A stretch of DNA of 64,000 nt from Ifrita kowaldi. Its lineage: Eukaryota; Chordata; Aves; Passeriformes; Cinclosomatidae. The notes beneath the pieces were generated by a model that saw only the letters and a program-made list of their open reading frames with translations, was not told the origin of the DNA and did no database searches. The stretch covers positions 620,001 to 684,000 of the forward strand of contig VZRS01010803.1 in assembly GCA_013398055.1 (NCBI GenBank), in the 5' to 3' direction. Both the position numbers and the translations under genes were made by a program. This document shows, one piece after another, positions 14,848-26,118 of the stretch (the first letter of the stretch is position 1; each line of letters starts with the position of its first letter).

Positions 14848-16889
14848 TTCATTTGTTAAAAGGTTTCAGTCACCCAATTGAAGAACAGAAACTGAACCTC
14901 ATGATTAATGCAAGCCCTGAAAAGTGAGTAGTTAAAATTAACAGTCTACAAACAGCACATAGCTTGAAAATTATCCATCCAAAATACCCACAGCAAATTT
15001 ACAAATTCCACATACAGGTAATGCAAACAATTCACTTTTTCTCCAGTTAATTACATAATCAGTTCAATTAGTACAGTCTGATCTCACACATCAATTCATG
15101 TTACATATCAACAGCCCGCTAACATGCCACTGAGCCCAGTGCACACTCATGTTTTGTGCATACTTAGGTAATTATGGAATGTGCAGTGAAGGAATATCCT
15201 TTCCCTGCTAAAAGTAGGGGTGCTCCACACAGCAACTTTCACCACCTTTCTTTTATCACTGCAATGTGAGAAACACCCAGCAACAAAGAGGAGGAATGCT
15301 GTATGTGGGTTGCTGCCAGAAGTTCCTCCATCAAATTACTCTGTAAATCTGCAGGACTAAAGAATGTTATAATACTGTTATAATAAACATGACATAACTC
15401 AGACAAAATGCTTTTCACAAATTAAGTGCCAAGTGTCTTCTCCTTGAGACATAATCAATGCAATTGTGGAGTGGTTGAAAGGCAGGCTGCATGCATTTAG
15501 CCTCTTGAAGAATAGCTTTGAAGAAGGGTTCCCAGTAATTATGTGGGTATCCTGCTTGCTAATTCTTATTGATAGATTAAAAACTAAGTGAATATTTATG
15601 CTGGCAAAATATCAGTCACCTTCTCTGGCTGATGCTTTACAGGTAAGCAAGAAAAGACTTCTGTGATTTTGTAGTGTTATGCCAGAAAAAGAGTCTGGAA
15701 ATATAAAGTGCCAGGTTGCAATTTATAAAGTTACTTCACCTCTGAGTGAACTCTGAAATTTTGCAGGGAGTTACTGGAGAGTTGGCATGCACAAGAAACA
15801 GTGGACTGAACTTCTGGGAAAAAAATCACTGATTATTTCAGAGATCACCTAGAGGAGGGACCTCAGACTAGAATCCAGCTCCCCTTTAAGCTGAAGTGAA
15901 TGCAAAAATCATTACAAACATATCAGCATTGACGAAATCTTTGATTCTACTATCGACTTTTTAATTTTCAAACTGCTATTTTTGTGGGTCAATATAGGCT
16001 ACACCTGCATGCATGTGTTTTTTCCCTGTGTTCTATTTTTTTACATATGGGATTTAAATTGATATGTTATATGCAATTACATTTAGGTTTTGTCTACAAT
16101 TTTGCAAAAGAAAATTTCTATTACTAAGAGCTACACCCTTTGTACGTGCAGAGGACCTAACACACAATGCTCCTACTTAATTTTTATCACATTGTCCTTA
16201 ACACACACATGGGAAAACTTAATCAAATTCAGAAAAATAATGCTGAAACTAAAAAAAACCACAATAGTCCTAATCCTTTACTCCAATCCTGTGGAGTATT
16301 TCCCTGCATATAGGGGAACTTTACAGTAAGACTGATATGACATTAGACATCTATAACTTAGAAGCATGAAGTACTGGTCTAAGTTAGTCATATAGAGTCT
16401 TTTACAGTCCATTGGAAAAAAAAGGAACTTTTAAAGCATTAATCACCTCCCAGAGTAAGCATCCACATAAGCCAAGTGAATTGCCTTCTGGGAATATCTA
16501 TTTTTCTCCACAAACTTCAAGAGAGTCAGGGTGTCTGCATTGCAAAAGTCTGTAATGAATACTACTGACTGGATTTCATTTTTAATTTAAAGAAAACAAA
16601 AGTCTTCAAGAAAAATGTGAATCCACATATTTTGAGCTTCTGTCTAGCAGTTTAACCTAAACAGGAAATCAAGATGGACAATCTAAGACATGGTGAGAAA
16701 TAATGCAAAAAAACAGCAAGAAAGAATCAGAGTGTCATGAATATTTTAATATGAGCAATAATGTGGCTTCTTCAGGAGACCAAAGCTTCTGAACAAGGCA
16801 GCATCACACTTTTTGTTCATACCTGCATTTGAACTTCAGCAAAGTACAAAGAAAGCATTTCAGATTGAACACAACCCTACCAAAGCCTT
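14848..16889. other. Unassigned unique sequence
   Basis: AT-rich sequence with no supported gene, RNA or repeat. Open frames are short and compositionally driven. Confidence 0.55.
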
Positions 16890-17260
16890 TCACAAAGGAA
16901 GGACCCTTCTCCCTGAGCAGAGGCAGGAACAATGTGTGATGAACTGACTGTAAGCCCCATTCCCCATCTCCCTGCGCTGCTGAGGGGGAGGAGGTAGAGC
17001 TGGAAGGGAGGGAGAGGTGGGGAGGAAGGTGTTTTTAAGATTTATTTTACTTCTCGTTATCGTGTTCTGATTTTGTTAGTAATAAATGCAATTAATATCC
17101 CCTAGTTGAGTCTCTTTTACCTGTGATGGGATTCAGTGAGTGATCTCTCTTGGATCTTATTTCAACTCATGAACTGCTTGTTGCATTTTCTGTCCACTTG
17201 CGGAGGGGAGTGATGGAGCACCTTTGGTGGGTGCCTGGCATCCAGACAGGGTCAACCCCC
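16890..17260 (+). mobile_element. Solo or partial retroviral LTR (avian ERV)
   Basis: The stretch matches, from memory, a long terminal repeat type dispersed through bird genomes. It has a G/A-rich segment at about 16981-17030, then a T-rich segment with the polyadenylation signal AATAAA at 17081-17086, then a conserved 3' portion ending near 17258 with the words GGTGCCTGGCATCCAG and GGGTCAAC. The AATAAA signal puts the LTR on the plus strand. No gag, pol or env remnant and no second LTR is seen nearby, so it is either a solo LTR left by recombination between two LTRs or a truncated copy. The 5' boundary is uncertain because no clear TG terminus or target-site duplication was identified. The ERV class was not determined. 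The G-rich runs at 16983-17031 could form a quadruplex. Confidence 0.72.
17081..17086 (+). promoter_or_regulatory. LTR polyadenylation signal AATAAA
   Basis: Canonical hexamer inside the LTR remnant, in the place expected for the R region. It could in principle terminate transcripts crossing the locus on the plus strand. Activity is not shown by sequence alone. Confidence 0.55.
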
Positions 17261-20200
17261 CTCAAGTGGCCTAATAACCGGTGAAATTGGAGTAATTTCT
17301 TGAAGTAAAATAATTTACTCCAGCTATTAGGGTTCCCATATCAATGCAGGCCCAGAAATGAGGAAAGAGCTAATTCATCAGTCTTTTTCAGGGAATACGT
17401 ATGTCCTTCCAGGCAGCAATACAAAGGGAGGCCATGAGCCTGAGAACACATATGAACATTGCTTTCTAGAAACATTAAAGAGCTTGCCACCTGCCAAACA
17501 TAAAAGACACCAGCTACGCAATACAATGTACTTTTCAAGTCAAAGTGCCTGAAGCTTTCTCTGTGCCTGTTTTCAGACTCATTAGATCAAGGTCCAATTG
17601 ATTGCTTCTTTAAATCCTTGACTTCTTAAATGTCCAAGTGTTGTCTTTTTACTGCTGCATTTTGTAGTGCAGTATCCTTCAGGGAGGCTTGACACAGATT
17701 GCTCCAGCCTGCAGTTAAAAGGGGCAGCAGTACCATGGATTGTGTGACCCTGCTATCTTCAAAAACCACCTCTCCTCAAACTGTAAACAAGAGCATGCTG
17801 AGGATTTATTAGTGCATGTGCAGAGTAAACAAAAGCCTACAAGGATCGTGTCAGATTACACTACCTGGAAGTGGTGGTTTGCAAGGCTCTCTGAAGGAAT
17901 CTACTGCATTTGTGAATTATTGCAAGCCTGGCAAAATCACACAATGATGAGAGCTTAAGAGGATATTGGGTAATAACTTGACAAATCATTCTCCATTCTC
18001 CACAGGTATAACATGCTTAGTGATATCTGAATTTTCACATTGCCTCACTTTAAAACGGCTAGTTGTAAACATGCCTAAAACTAAAAGGATTAACATTCCT
18101 TAGATATTTCACCTAAATCAGCTACTCCAAAGGAGGCATTTAGCCCAAGCATTTCTCATGTCTTCAACTTTCCTCAGTGACACAACACTCAGAAAAAATG
18201 AAAGATACTTTTCAAAATTTCTAAGTGAATTTAGTGCTTGTGAAAACGAAGGATTTATAACCCTAACTAGAGCCAAACACAGTACATTGGAGAAATTTAT
18301 GTTCACAGAAGCCTGCACAAGTTCTTCAGCTCTAACTTGAAACACCCTAACTTGCTGGTCCTTCCTCAAATCAACATTATTGGTTTAAAAATCATGAAAA
18401 TAGTGCTTACAACACAGTCATGCCTTGCTTATACTTGGTGAATGCTCAGTGAAGAGGGAACTACCTTTCTTTTTAAACACACCTTCTGAATTAAGGTGTG
18501 CCCCACAGATCACCTTTCACACAGACATGTCTATTTGTTCATTTGCTTTCTCAAGGAAGAGGTTCCAAAAATGAAATTCATGTTAGGGAACATGTAAAGG
18601 GCTTGCCCTAAGAATACCAAACAATCCCCTCTCATGCTTCCCCAGAACTGGAGCTGACCTGAATAGAATAATTTCAGACTATTTTCTGGGAAATGCCTTA
18701 AACTGTGCCCCATAGTGTGATATTGACATAACCTATGTCTGCTCTGTGGACTCCAGGAGCATTTCCCAGTTTTGGTAAGCGTCATTCCCCTCCCCACACA
18801 GACTCACATAGCCTGGTTCCCATGTAGAAATACCACCCCAAAAAAGAACATGCCAAAGTGAATGGCATTGACTTCCACTGGGAAATGAAGATTCATACTG
18901 GTGGATTGGGAAATGAGAACTAGAGAATCGAATTCTATTTATTTATGGATCAAATATGAAAAGATCAGCATAAAAAAAATTCCATGTATTCATACTATGT
19001 TTTCTTGAGTCCCAGATACCCATAAATCTAAGGAAAAAGCGAAAAATTTTGGTCCATTTCTACTGCTGCTGACAGGGAATCCACTCAGAAACCCTTCTTA
19101 ATTTTGGAAAGAATCGATATGCAATAAAGGAACATAATCAGGCAGAGAAAAAAAGGTGCAAAAAAGAAAATCTTAGAGTAATTTTTCCCCACATTTCTTT
19201 TACCTTTGGATAATGAGCATGCTATCCAAAGAGCTGACTATACAAAACTGCCAATGCTGTGATCCAGACATAATAGTGATGAGCAGCTAATCAGAAACCG
19301 CCCTAAAATAAATCCTGCACAGTATTCTTTATCCTTAAAAGCCTATCTTGGCACGAGTTTGACTGTGAAATATCCATCCTCATACTTTACTAGGAACTTT
19401 TCTCGTGCAGGGTATGAACATGTTTGAAATAAAGAAAACGTAAGAAGTGGTAATAATCTTTATTTTTCAGGGACCTGCTGCAACCTTCACTAGAGCAGTC
19501 CTTCTCGGAAAACTGGGGGAACAGAAAACTTCCCACTGGCATAGACATTTGCTGTGGTGCAAGGGACTCCAGGAGCCTAATCAGCTGCCCCACTTGAAGC
19601 ACAAAGTGTCAGGATCCTGCATACAGGAAAGGTTAATGGAAAAGAGGAGGAAGAAGGATTGGGGCAGGGAAAGGAAGGTGCCTCTCTACAGAGCTGCCTA
19701 ATGAGATCTTAAACTTAAAGCCTTTCTGTCAATATTTGCCATGGTCTGAGGAAGAAACAGGCTGCTCTGCTTCGTGTATCTGTAGTGCCTTGCCCTGCAC
19801 TCCCCCTACTCAGTCCAAGGTCTCAGAGAAGAAGGCAGGCAGGACACTCTTGCCAAAACTCATCATTGAAAGAGAGACCCCATTACATTATCTTACCTAT
19901 GCCTGTGGTCTCAGCCTTGGCCCCTCTGTGCTCACCTCGACTCAGCTCCACAGCTCTCCCCAAGATGAGGCGTCCATCACAAGTCAGGTGGGTCTCCAGC
20001 CACAGATCTGACACATCTCCCAGACTCATTGCAGACAAGTTTGCCCCTCACTCTGAATTTGGCTATTTGTCTACTAAGTTCATGCTTTTGGACTGTGATA
20101 GATCACTGACTCACCTCCTGAGGATCTCTTGGATGACCAGCATTCTTTGGAGGCATGTATAAGTGGGAGACTGCTCCACACGTCTGCTCCAGAACAATTG

Positions 20201-23200
20201 GAGGAGACTAATGTGTTTTCGTTGGTGAGAGAGCTGGGCAAGTGTCTATGTATCAGATGTAAAATGATATTGAAATAACAAAGCATTTACTTAAATTCAC
20301 ATTGTTCAAACAAAAGGCAACCTCACCTATTTTCCCTTTTCAGATAGGATATTGACAGGTCCTGTTTTTTTATTCAGTTCACTTGAGACTTTAACATAAC
20401 AACTAAACCTTATGCTGTTAAATTCCCAGAAATCATTTTTATGTGGCCGAAGAAAGGCATGGACACTAGAGATTTTAAGAAAACACAGCGGTGTTTATTT
20501 GATTTTCTTGTTACATAAATGGATTTTATGTACTGGAAAAGTAACTAATCTTGATAGATGTGCATGTGGTAATACAGCTGATGGTTACTGAAGCCAGACA
20601 ATGTGAGCTTTCTCTTTCCAAGCCTCTTATTGAGGAACTGTGCTGATACTTAAGTAAATAAAATGACAAAAAGAAAGGGGATAAAAACACAGAGCTGATT
20701 AAGATCAAATTAAAAATAAATCAACAGCAAGTCCTACTGAAATGCAACTCCAGAAGCTACAGCAGTGTCAGAGCATAATGCAAATGAAGAAAAATGCATT
20801 GATCTCTAGACACTAACATAACAATTGTTTCTTCATATGCATCATTTGGGCATTTTCAAAGACATTTGTTTGGAATGTCTAAATTGATTCAGCTCATGAG
20901 ATCATTGCACAGCAACTTCCAAAAAAATGGTAAAGCTTATCAAAGTAGTTGATGGATTACACTTCCCCACATACAATAGGGCAGTATGAAATATCTTTCT
21001 CTACTTTGTCATCCTAAGCTTCAAACATAATAATTCTCTATGTGTATCATTTGGCTGTCTATCCAGAGCAAATCACTTCTTTCCCCACATTTTTTTATCT
21101 GCTTTTTACTCCAACACTGAAAAACAGTGATTTATTTTAACTCTAGAACTATGCAGTGTGCTACATCTACAAAGCAAGGAAACACAATGTGGAGCCAAAT
21201 GCCCAGCACAACTCAAAAAGTACAAATTACACAAAAAATTAGATTGCAAACTTCTAGTTATGTGCCTTTCTTAAAGCATCTCAATAGTTCCATGAAAGTC
21301 ACATGGAAAGCTGTTCTTTTAAATCTGTTCTCTTAAACATCAGCCTGCTGAGCATTAAGTTAGGTTGAGACAGCTGCCACACAGACCTTAGTGCTGGCTC
21401 ATCTCCAGTCCTGATGCTGTGACTCTAACATTGCTTAAGACACTTGGGTTATCTCCTATTCCTTTTGGAAAATGCACTGGAAACTTGAAGTTCCACCTCA
21501 GTGTTACCAGAGATGTTCATTTAATGATAGAAATTAGAGACTGAAAGAGAATCTTAAGTCATTTTATCCTGCAGAAACATATCGCAACATTTCAGGCCTC
21601 TTAAAGGGCACTGCAAATGTCAGCAACAAGCATAAGTGCAAGCACTTTCCTTGAACACCTGACCATTTTCCACACCTCTTAATATATTTATTTTAAGCAA
21701 CAAGTACAGCTGCAGCAGGTAAATTAAATTTCATTGAAAGAACGCTCTTAAGAGGATGGGCAGCAATGTATATGGGCACAAAAATAAATGACAGGTTTGT
21801 TTCTCCTTCTGTGTTTGTTATGAAAGATATTAAAAACAAAGCTGGAAGCAGAAGAAAGATGGGAAGCTTCAATGAAGATCAACAAAGGGTAACTATTAGA
21901 AGAGTGGAGAAAGCAGTGAAACAGTCATGGTAACAGGAAGAGTGGTAGCAATGCCAATAAGACAAATGGTTTGACAAGGACAGGCCACATGATGAGATCA
22001 CCATCCTGTTAGACCCGCTGCAGCACAGCCAAAGTGTTCACCTTCACGTAGTTGCAGGACTGGTTCCACAGATTACCATAGTTCTGGATACAGGTAATGC
22101 AGTAAACCAGCTGATGAGGGAGAGCTGTGGGCAGGCTGGCAGGAAGACTGCTTCCTGAACTCCTGTGTTCAGCTCATGGCCTGTGAGGCATCTGAAGCCT
22201 ATTGAGATGGTGTGTCAGCCCACCCTCCCTCACACCTGCAACCCTCCCCACTACAGGAACAAAGTACATGGGCTACCTGACCATGGGGATGGAAACCACT
22301 TTCATGCACTGTGTTTTCTTACTTCTGCATGCCAGTAGATCTATGTCAATCATGTATGAGATTTACCTCTAGTGTAGAATAAGGCAGAAGAAATTATCAC
22401 TGTATTCAGCTGTGATACAGCTTTCCTTCTTAGTGATTTCACATAATACAATGCTTTGGCTTGTTAGTATTTAGACTGCAGCGTAGTACCATCAACTTGG
22501 AAGGTAGATCCAGTACTTTCTCTGCACATAAAATCACAAAATAATGACTGTATCAGAGATACCCAGATCTATATATACCTGCCAATTAAGGCTTCCCCAG
22601 ATGCTTTTAAAACCGTAAGCACAAGATCTCTAAAACCAAAAATGAAAAGTTAAAAGTTTCAACCTTCATAAGCAGCAGAATGCTTTGATCAGATCTTGTT
22701 TGTGATTGTGATAATTATATAGGAAAATATGTCAGTGCAAATGTTTGAAAAACAAAGGACATCAAAGCACCTAAGAAGTCCTGTTTAGTTATTTGCTTTA
22801 GAAGTGTCCTTGACAATATTCCTGTTGGTAACAGCCTATCTCTCAAATGGCTAACTGAACATCTGAAATAATTATAACAGAGCCATAGCCAAGCTACAAC
22901 ACAAATATTAAAAACATAGAATTCAAAGCAAACAGCATTGCAGGAAGTAAACAAAAAAACATGCGGTTTCATTACACATAATTTGATTAACCACTAGTTC
23001 AAAGCATTATATGGATGGCCATTACATCATAACTTGCCAAAAAATGCAACTGTTCAAGGAAATGGAGTAGCAATAGAAAGTTAATCTGAAGCATGTTACC
23101 TGCTAATCAGGAATAATTTTTAAATATTTAGTGATCCAAATCTTTCAACTATTTCATAACTGCTGTATGCTATATTCATAGCATTCAGCAAAAGTCAATT

Positions 23201-23468
23201 TAAGTAACATCAATTTGCCATAGGGGAGGAAGGTGTATTATATCCAATAAGGGCATGAACCAGTTGAGTGTGAGAGAAGGTGATAAAACTGATAGGTGGG
23301 TGGTTTGAAATAGCTTTTGCCTACAAGAGGGTGAGAATCATTGCTGCTTGGGTACTTTCAAGGGAGAGCACAGAAGAAAGAGACCGATTATACAATTACT
23401 CTAATATTATGCAACTCAGAAAAGGTCAAAATGTAATCATAACAAGAGGGATGCCTTATCTGGCTTCC

Positions 23469-23502
23469 CATTTAAATATTGCGTTTTCCATTTAAATATT
23501 GC
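23469..23502. repeat. Two-copy direct repeat, 20-bp period
   Basis: The 14-mer CATTTAAATATTGC occurs at 23469-23482 and again at 23489-23502. The flanking bases are also similar, giving a tandem duplication with a 20-bp period. Probably replication slippage. Confidence 0.85.
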
Positions 23503-23905
23503 ATGTTTGTCATGCAGCAGTGTGAGCAAGTGAGATGAGAAGCTGTTTCTTACACTGAATGACCTGTATGCAACCTGGACTCCCTGCTTTGCCATTATAT
23601 GACTGAGAAGGCAGTGTTAACTTTGGCTTTCAGTCTGTGACACTTTGGGAAATGCAGTTGGCAGAAGAGTGATGTTTTTCTTGAAGGGATTATTTCTTTG
23701 GGTTGTTTTTTTTTTCCCTGTGGCTGGTCAAATTAAATTAAGTTGTTTTGCTGAAGGAAAGGGAATTATTTATTATTATGCCCTGCTCTTAAAGTTGGTT
23801 GGCTCTGCAGCATATGCAAATCTAATAGGGAGAATAGAAAAGAATGACTTTAATTCTTTAGGGTGGATGATGATGAGTAATTTCTGTCTTTAAAGATGCC
23901 TCAGT

Positions 23906-23925
23906 GAACCACCCATGGGTGGTTC
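23906..23925. promoter_or_regulatory. Perfect 20-bp palindrome with inverted GLI-like words
   Basis: The ten bases GAACCACCCA are followed directly by their exact reverse complement. Each arm carries AACCACCCA, one base from the GLI zinc-finger consensus GACCACCCA, so the site holds two head-to-head near-consensus GLI words. The palindrome is seen directly. A regulatory role is inference. Confidence 0.3.
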
Positions 23926-24047
23926 CTTCTGGTATATGTTAGGTATGAGAAAAGACATCAGAAAAAGCAAAAAGCTGAATTTAGCATGACAGCTTAGGGC
24001 AGGAATTCTGCTTGTGCTTTGGCTAGCAAATAAATTTGTACATAGTT

Positions 24048-26118
24048 AGAGTCATGGAATCATAAGCAGTTAAAGGATGGACTTTAAAGATAACCTAGTC
24101 TCAACCCACCTGCCATGGGCAGGAATACCTCTCACTTGACCAGGTTGCTCAAAGCCTTATCCAACCTGTCTTTGAACACTGCCAGGGTTGAGACATCCCC
24201 AGCTTTCCTGGGCAACCTGTTCCAGTGTCTCACCACCCTCACAGTAAAACATTTTTTCCTAATACCTAACTTCAATTTTCCCTCTTTCAATTTTTACCCA
24301 TTGCTCCTTTTCCTGTCACTACACTTCCCAACAAAGAGTCCCTCTCCAGCTTCCCTGTAGCCACCCTCAGATACTGGAAGGTTTGTGTGAGGTCTACACA
24401 CAACCTTCTTTTCTCCAGGCAGAACTTTCTCAGCCTGTCTTCATAGGGAAGGTGCTCCAGTCCTCTTATCAACTTTGTGGTCCTCCTCTAGACTTGCTCC
24501 AACAGTTGATGTCCTTATGTTAGGGACACCAGAACTGGATGCAGCACTCTGCATGGGGTCTTACAAGAACAGAATAGAGGGGCAGAATCAACTCCTGACC
24601 TGCTGGCCAAGGATTCCATTGGCTTTCTGGGTTCCACTATCCATGTCGACAACGTAGATGTCGAACAGCATTGGCCCAGGTACCGACCCCTGAGGGACAC
24701 GACTCGTCACTGGTCTCCACGTGGACAATGAGCCGTTGACCACAATTCTTTGTGTGCAGCCATCCAGCCAGTTCTTTATCCATTGAGTGGTCCATGCATC
24801 AAATCCATATCTCTCCAATTTGGAGACAAGGATGCCGGTGTGGGACAGTCTCAAGCACTTTGCATAAGTCCAGGTAGATAATGTTAGTTGCCCTGCCCCT
24901 ATTCACCAATATTGTAGCCTTGTCATAGAAGGTGACCAGATTTGTCAGGCATGATTTCCCCTTTCTAAATCCATGTTTGACCGCTACCAATCAGGTCTTT
25001 GTTTTCCATGTGCCTGACTGGTCTGTAGTTCCCCAGGTCTTCTGTTTTCCCCTTTTTTAAAATGAGGGTTATATCTCCCTTTTGCCAGTCATCAGGGACT
25101 TCACGTGACTGCCACAATTTTTCAAAAATTGTGGACAGTGGCTTAGCAACTTGATCTGCCATCTCCCTCAGGACCCACAGATGAGTCTCATCAGATCTCA
25201 CGGACTTGCGCACATTCATGTTTCTTAGATGGTCTCAAACCTGATCCTCTCCTACAGAGGGCTTAGGGTCTCCATTCCCTGCATTTGCCTTTCTCAATTT
25301 GGACAGCATGGCTGGAGCACGTGCTGTTGAAGACTGAGGCATAGAATTGAGAACCTCAGCGTTCTCTTTGCCCAGGGTAGCCAGGTCTCCCATTTCATTA
25401 TAGAGAGGGCCCATATTATCCTTAGTCTTTCCCTTGCTGGCAACATATCTATAGAAGCCCTTCCTGTTATCCTTAATATTCCTGGCCAGACTCAATTCTA
25501 CCTGGGCTTTGGCTTCCCTAACCCTGTCCCTCTCTTCCCATACAATTTCCCTGTATTTCTCTCAGGCCAACTGTCCTTGTTTCCACTTCCTGAAAGCTTC
25601 TTTTTTGCTCTGAGTTTGCTCAGCAGCTGCTTGTCCATCCTTGGAGGCCTCTTGGCATTTTTTTCCAATTCCCCCTTGCTGGAATGCATTGTTTGTGACC
25701 TTGGAGGAGGAGATCCTTGAATATAAGCCATCATCCCTGGGCCCCTCTGCTGTCCAGGGTTCTATTCCATCATCCTCTACCAAGTAGGTATTTGAAGAGG
25801 CCAAACTCTGCTCTCCTGAAGTGCAAAGCAGAGAAGAGCTTGCTGTTTGCACTCCTCACTGCCCTGAGAATCTCAAATTCCACCACATCATGGTCACTGC
25901 AACCAAGGCTGCCTTGGAGCGCTACATTCCCTACCAGCTCCTCCCTGTTGGTGAGCACAAGGTCCAACATGGCACCTCTCCTTGTTGCCTCCTCAATCAC
26001 TTGTGTAAGGATGTTGACATCAGCACATTCCAAGAACCTCCAGAATTGCTTGTCCTCTGCTATGTTGTCCCTCCAACAGGTATCGGGGTGGTTGGAATGC
26101 CCCACAAGGACCTATGTT
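24048..26118 (-). mobile_element. CR1 LINE, 5'-truncated and internally deleted
   Basis: A chicken-repeat-1 family non-LTR retrotransposon inserted on the minus strand. Its 3' end is at about 24048-24065, where the plus strand carries the reverse complement of the CR1 terminal octamer repeat (GAATCATA-type words). Upstream on the minus strand come the conserved 3' coding end, reverse transcriptase pieces, the ORF2 linker and the C-terminal part of the endonuclease. Similarity stops near 26118, so the 5' half (ORF1, most of the endonuclease) is missing, as usual for CR1. No clear target-site duplication is seen, which is normal for this family. Two internal deletions plus frameshifts and stops show it is an old, inactive copy. 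Confidence 0.95.
24287..26105 (-). pseudogene. CR1 ORF2 relic: endonuclease-reverse transcriptase
   Basis: Non-functional remains of the CR1 ORF2 polyprotein in several frames. In minus-strand order: endonuclease C-terminus at 25770-26105 with the ATRRGAMLDLVLTNRE block and the catalytic-type SDH at 25890-25898; a lysine-rich linker at about 25235-25734; the RT start at 24965-25219 ending NYRPV, after which roughly 20 family residues are missing before RHMENKDLIGS; RT motif A at 24799-24990 (IIYLDLCKVLETVPH, where the family usually has FDTVPH); motif B at 24588-24854 (PQGSVPGPMLFDIYVVDMDSG); then an abrupt jump at about 24632 to QKANGILG of the C-terminal region; and the C-terminal MIRGLEHLPYEDRLRK at 24287-24472. 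The FADD motif C needed for polymerisation is absent. Without it the copy cannot encode an active RT. Confidence 0.92.

Larger units (their letters stand above)
17261..24047. other. Unassigned unique sequence between LTR and CR1
   Basis: No gene recognised. Small features inside it are a 20-bp-period duplication at 23469-23502 and a perfect palindrome at 23906-23925, listed separately. The patch at 21940-22260 is somewhat GC-richer but has no readable domain or repeat signature. Confidence 0.55.

Noticed and set aside
18862..18890. GCATTGACTTCCACTGGGA as another palindromic-repeat fragment
   Set aside because: Only about 15 bases agree with the family-type centre and there is no second arm.
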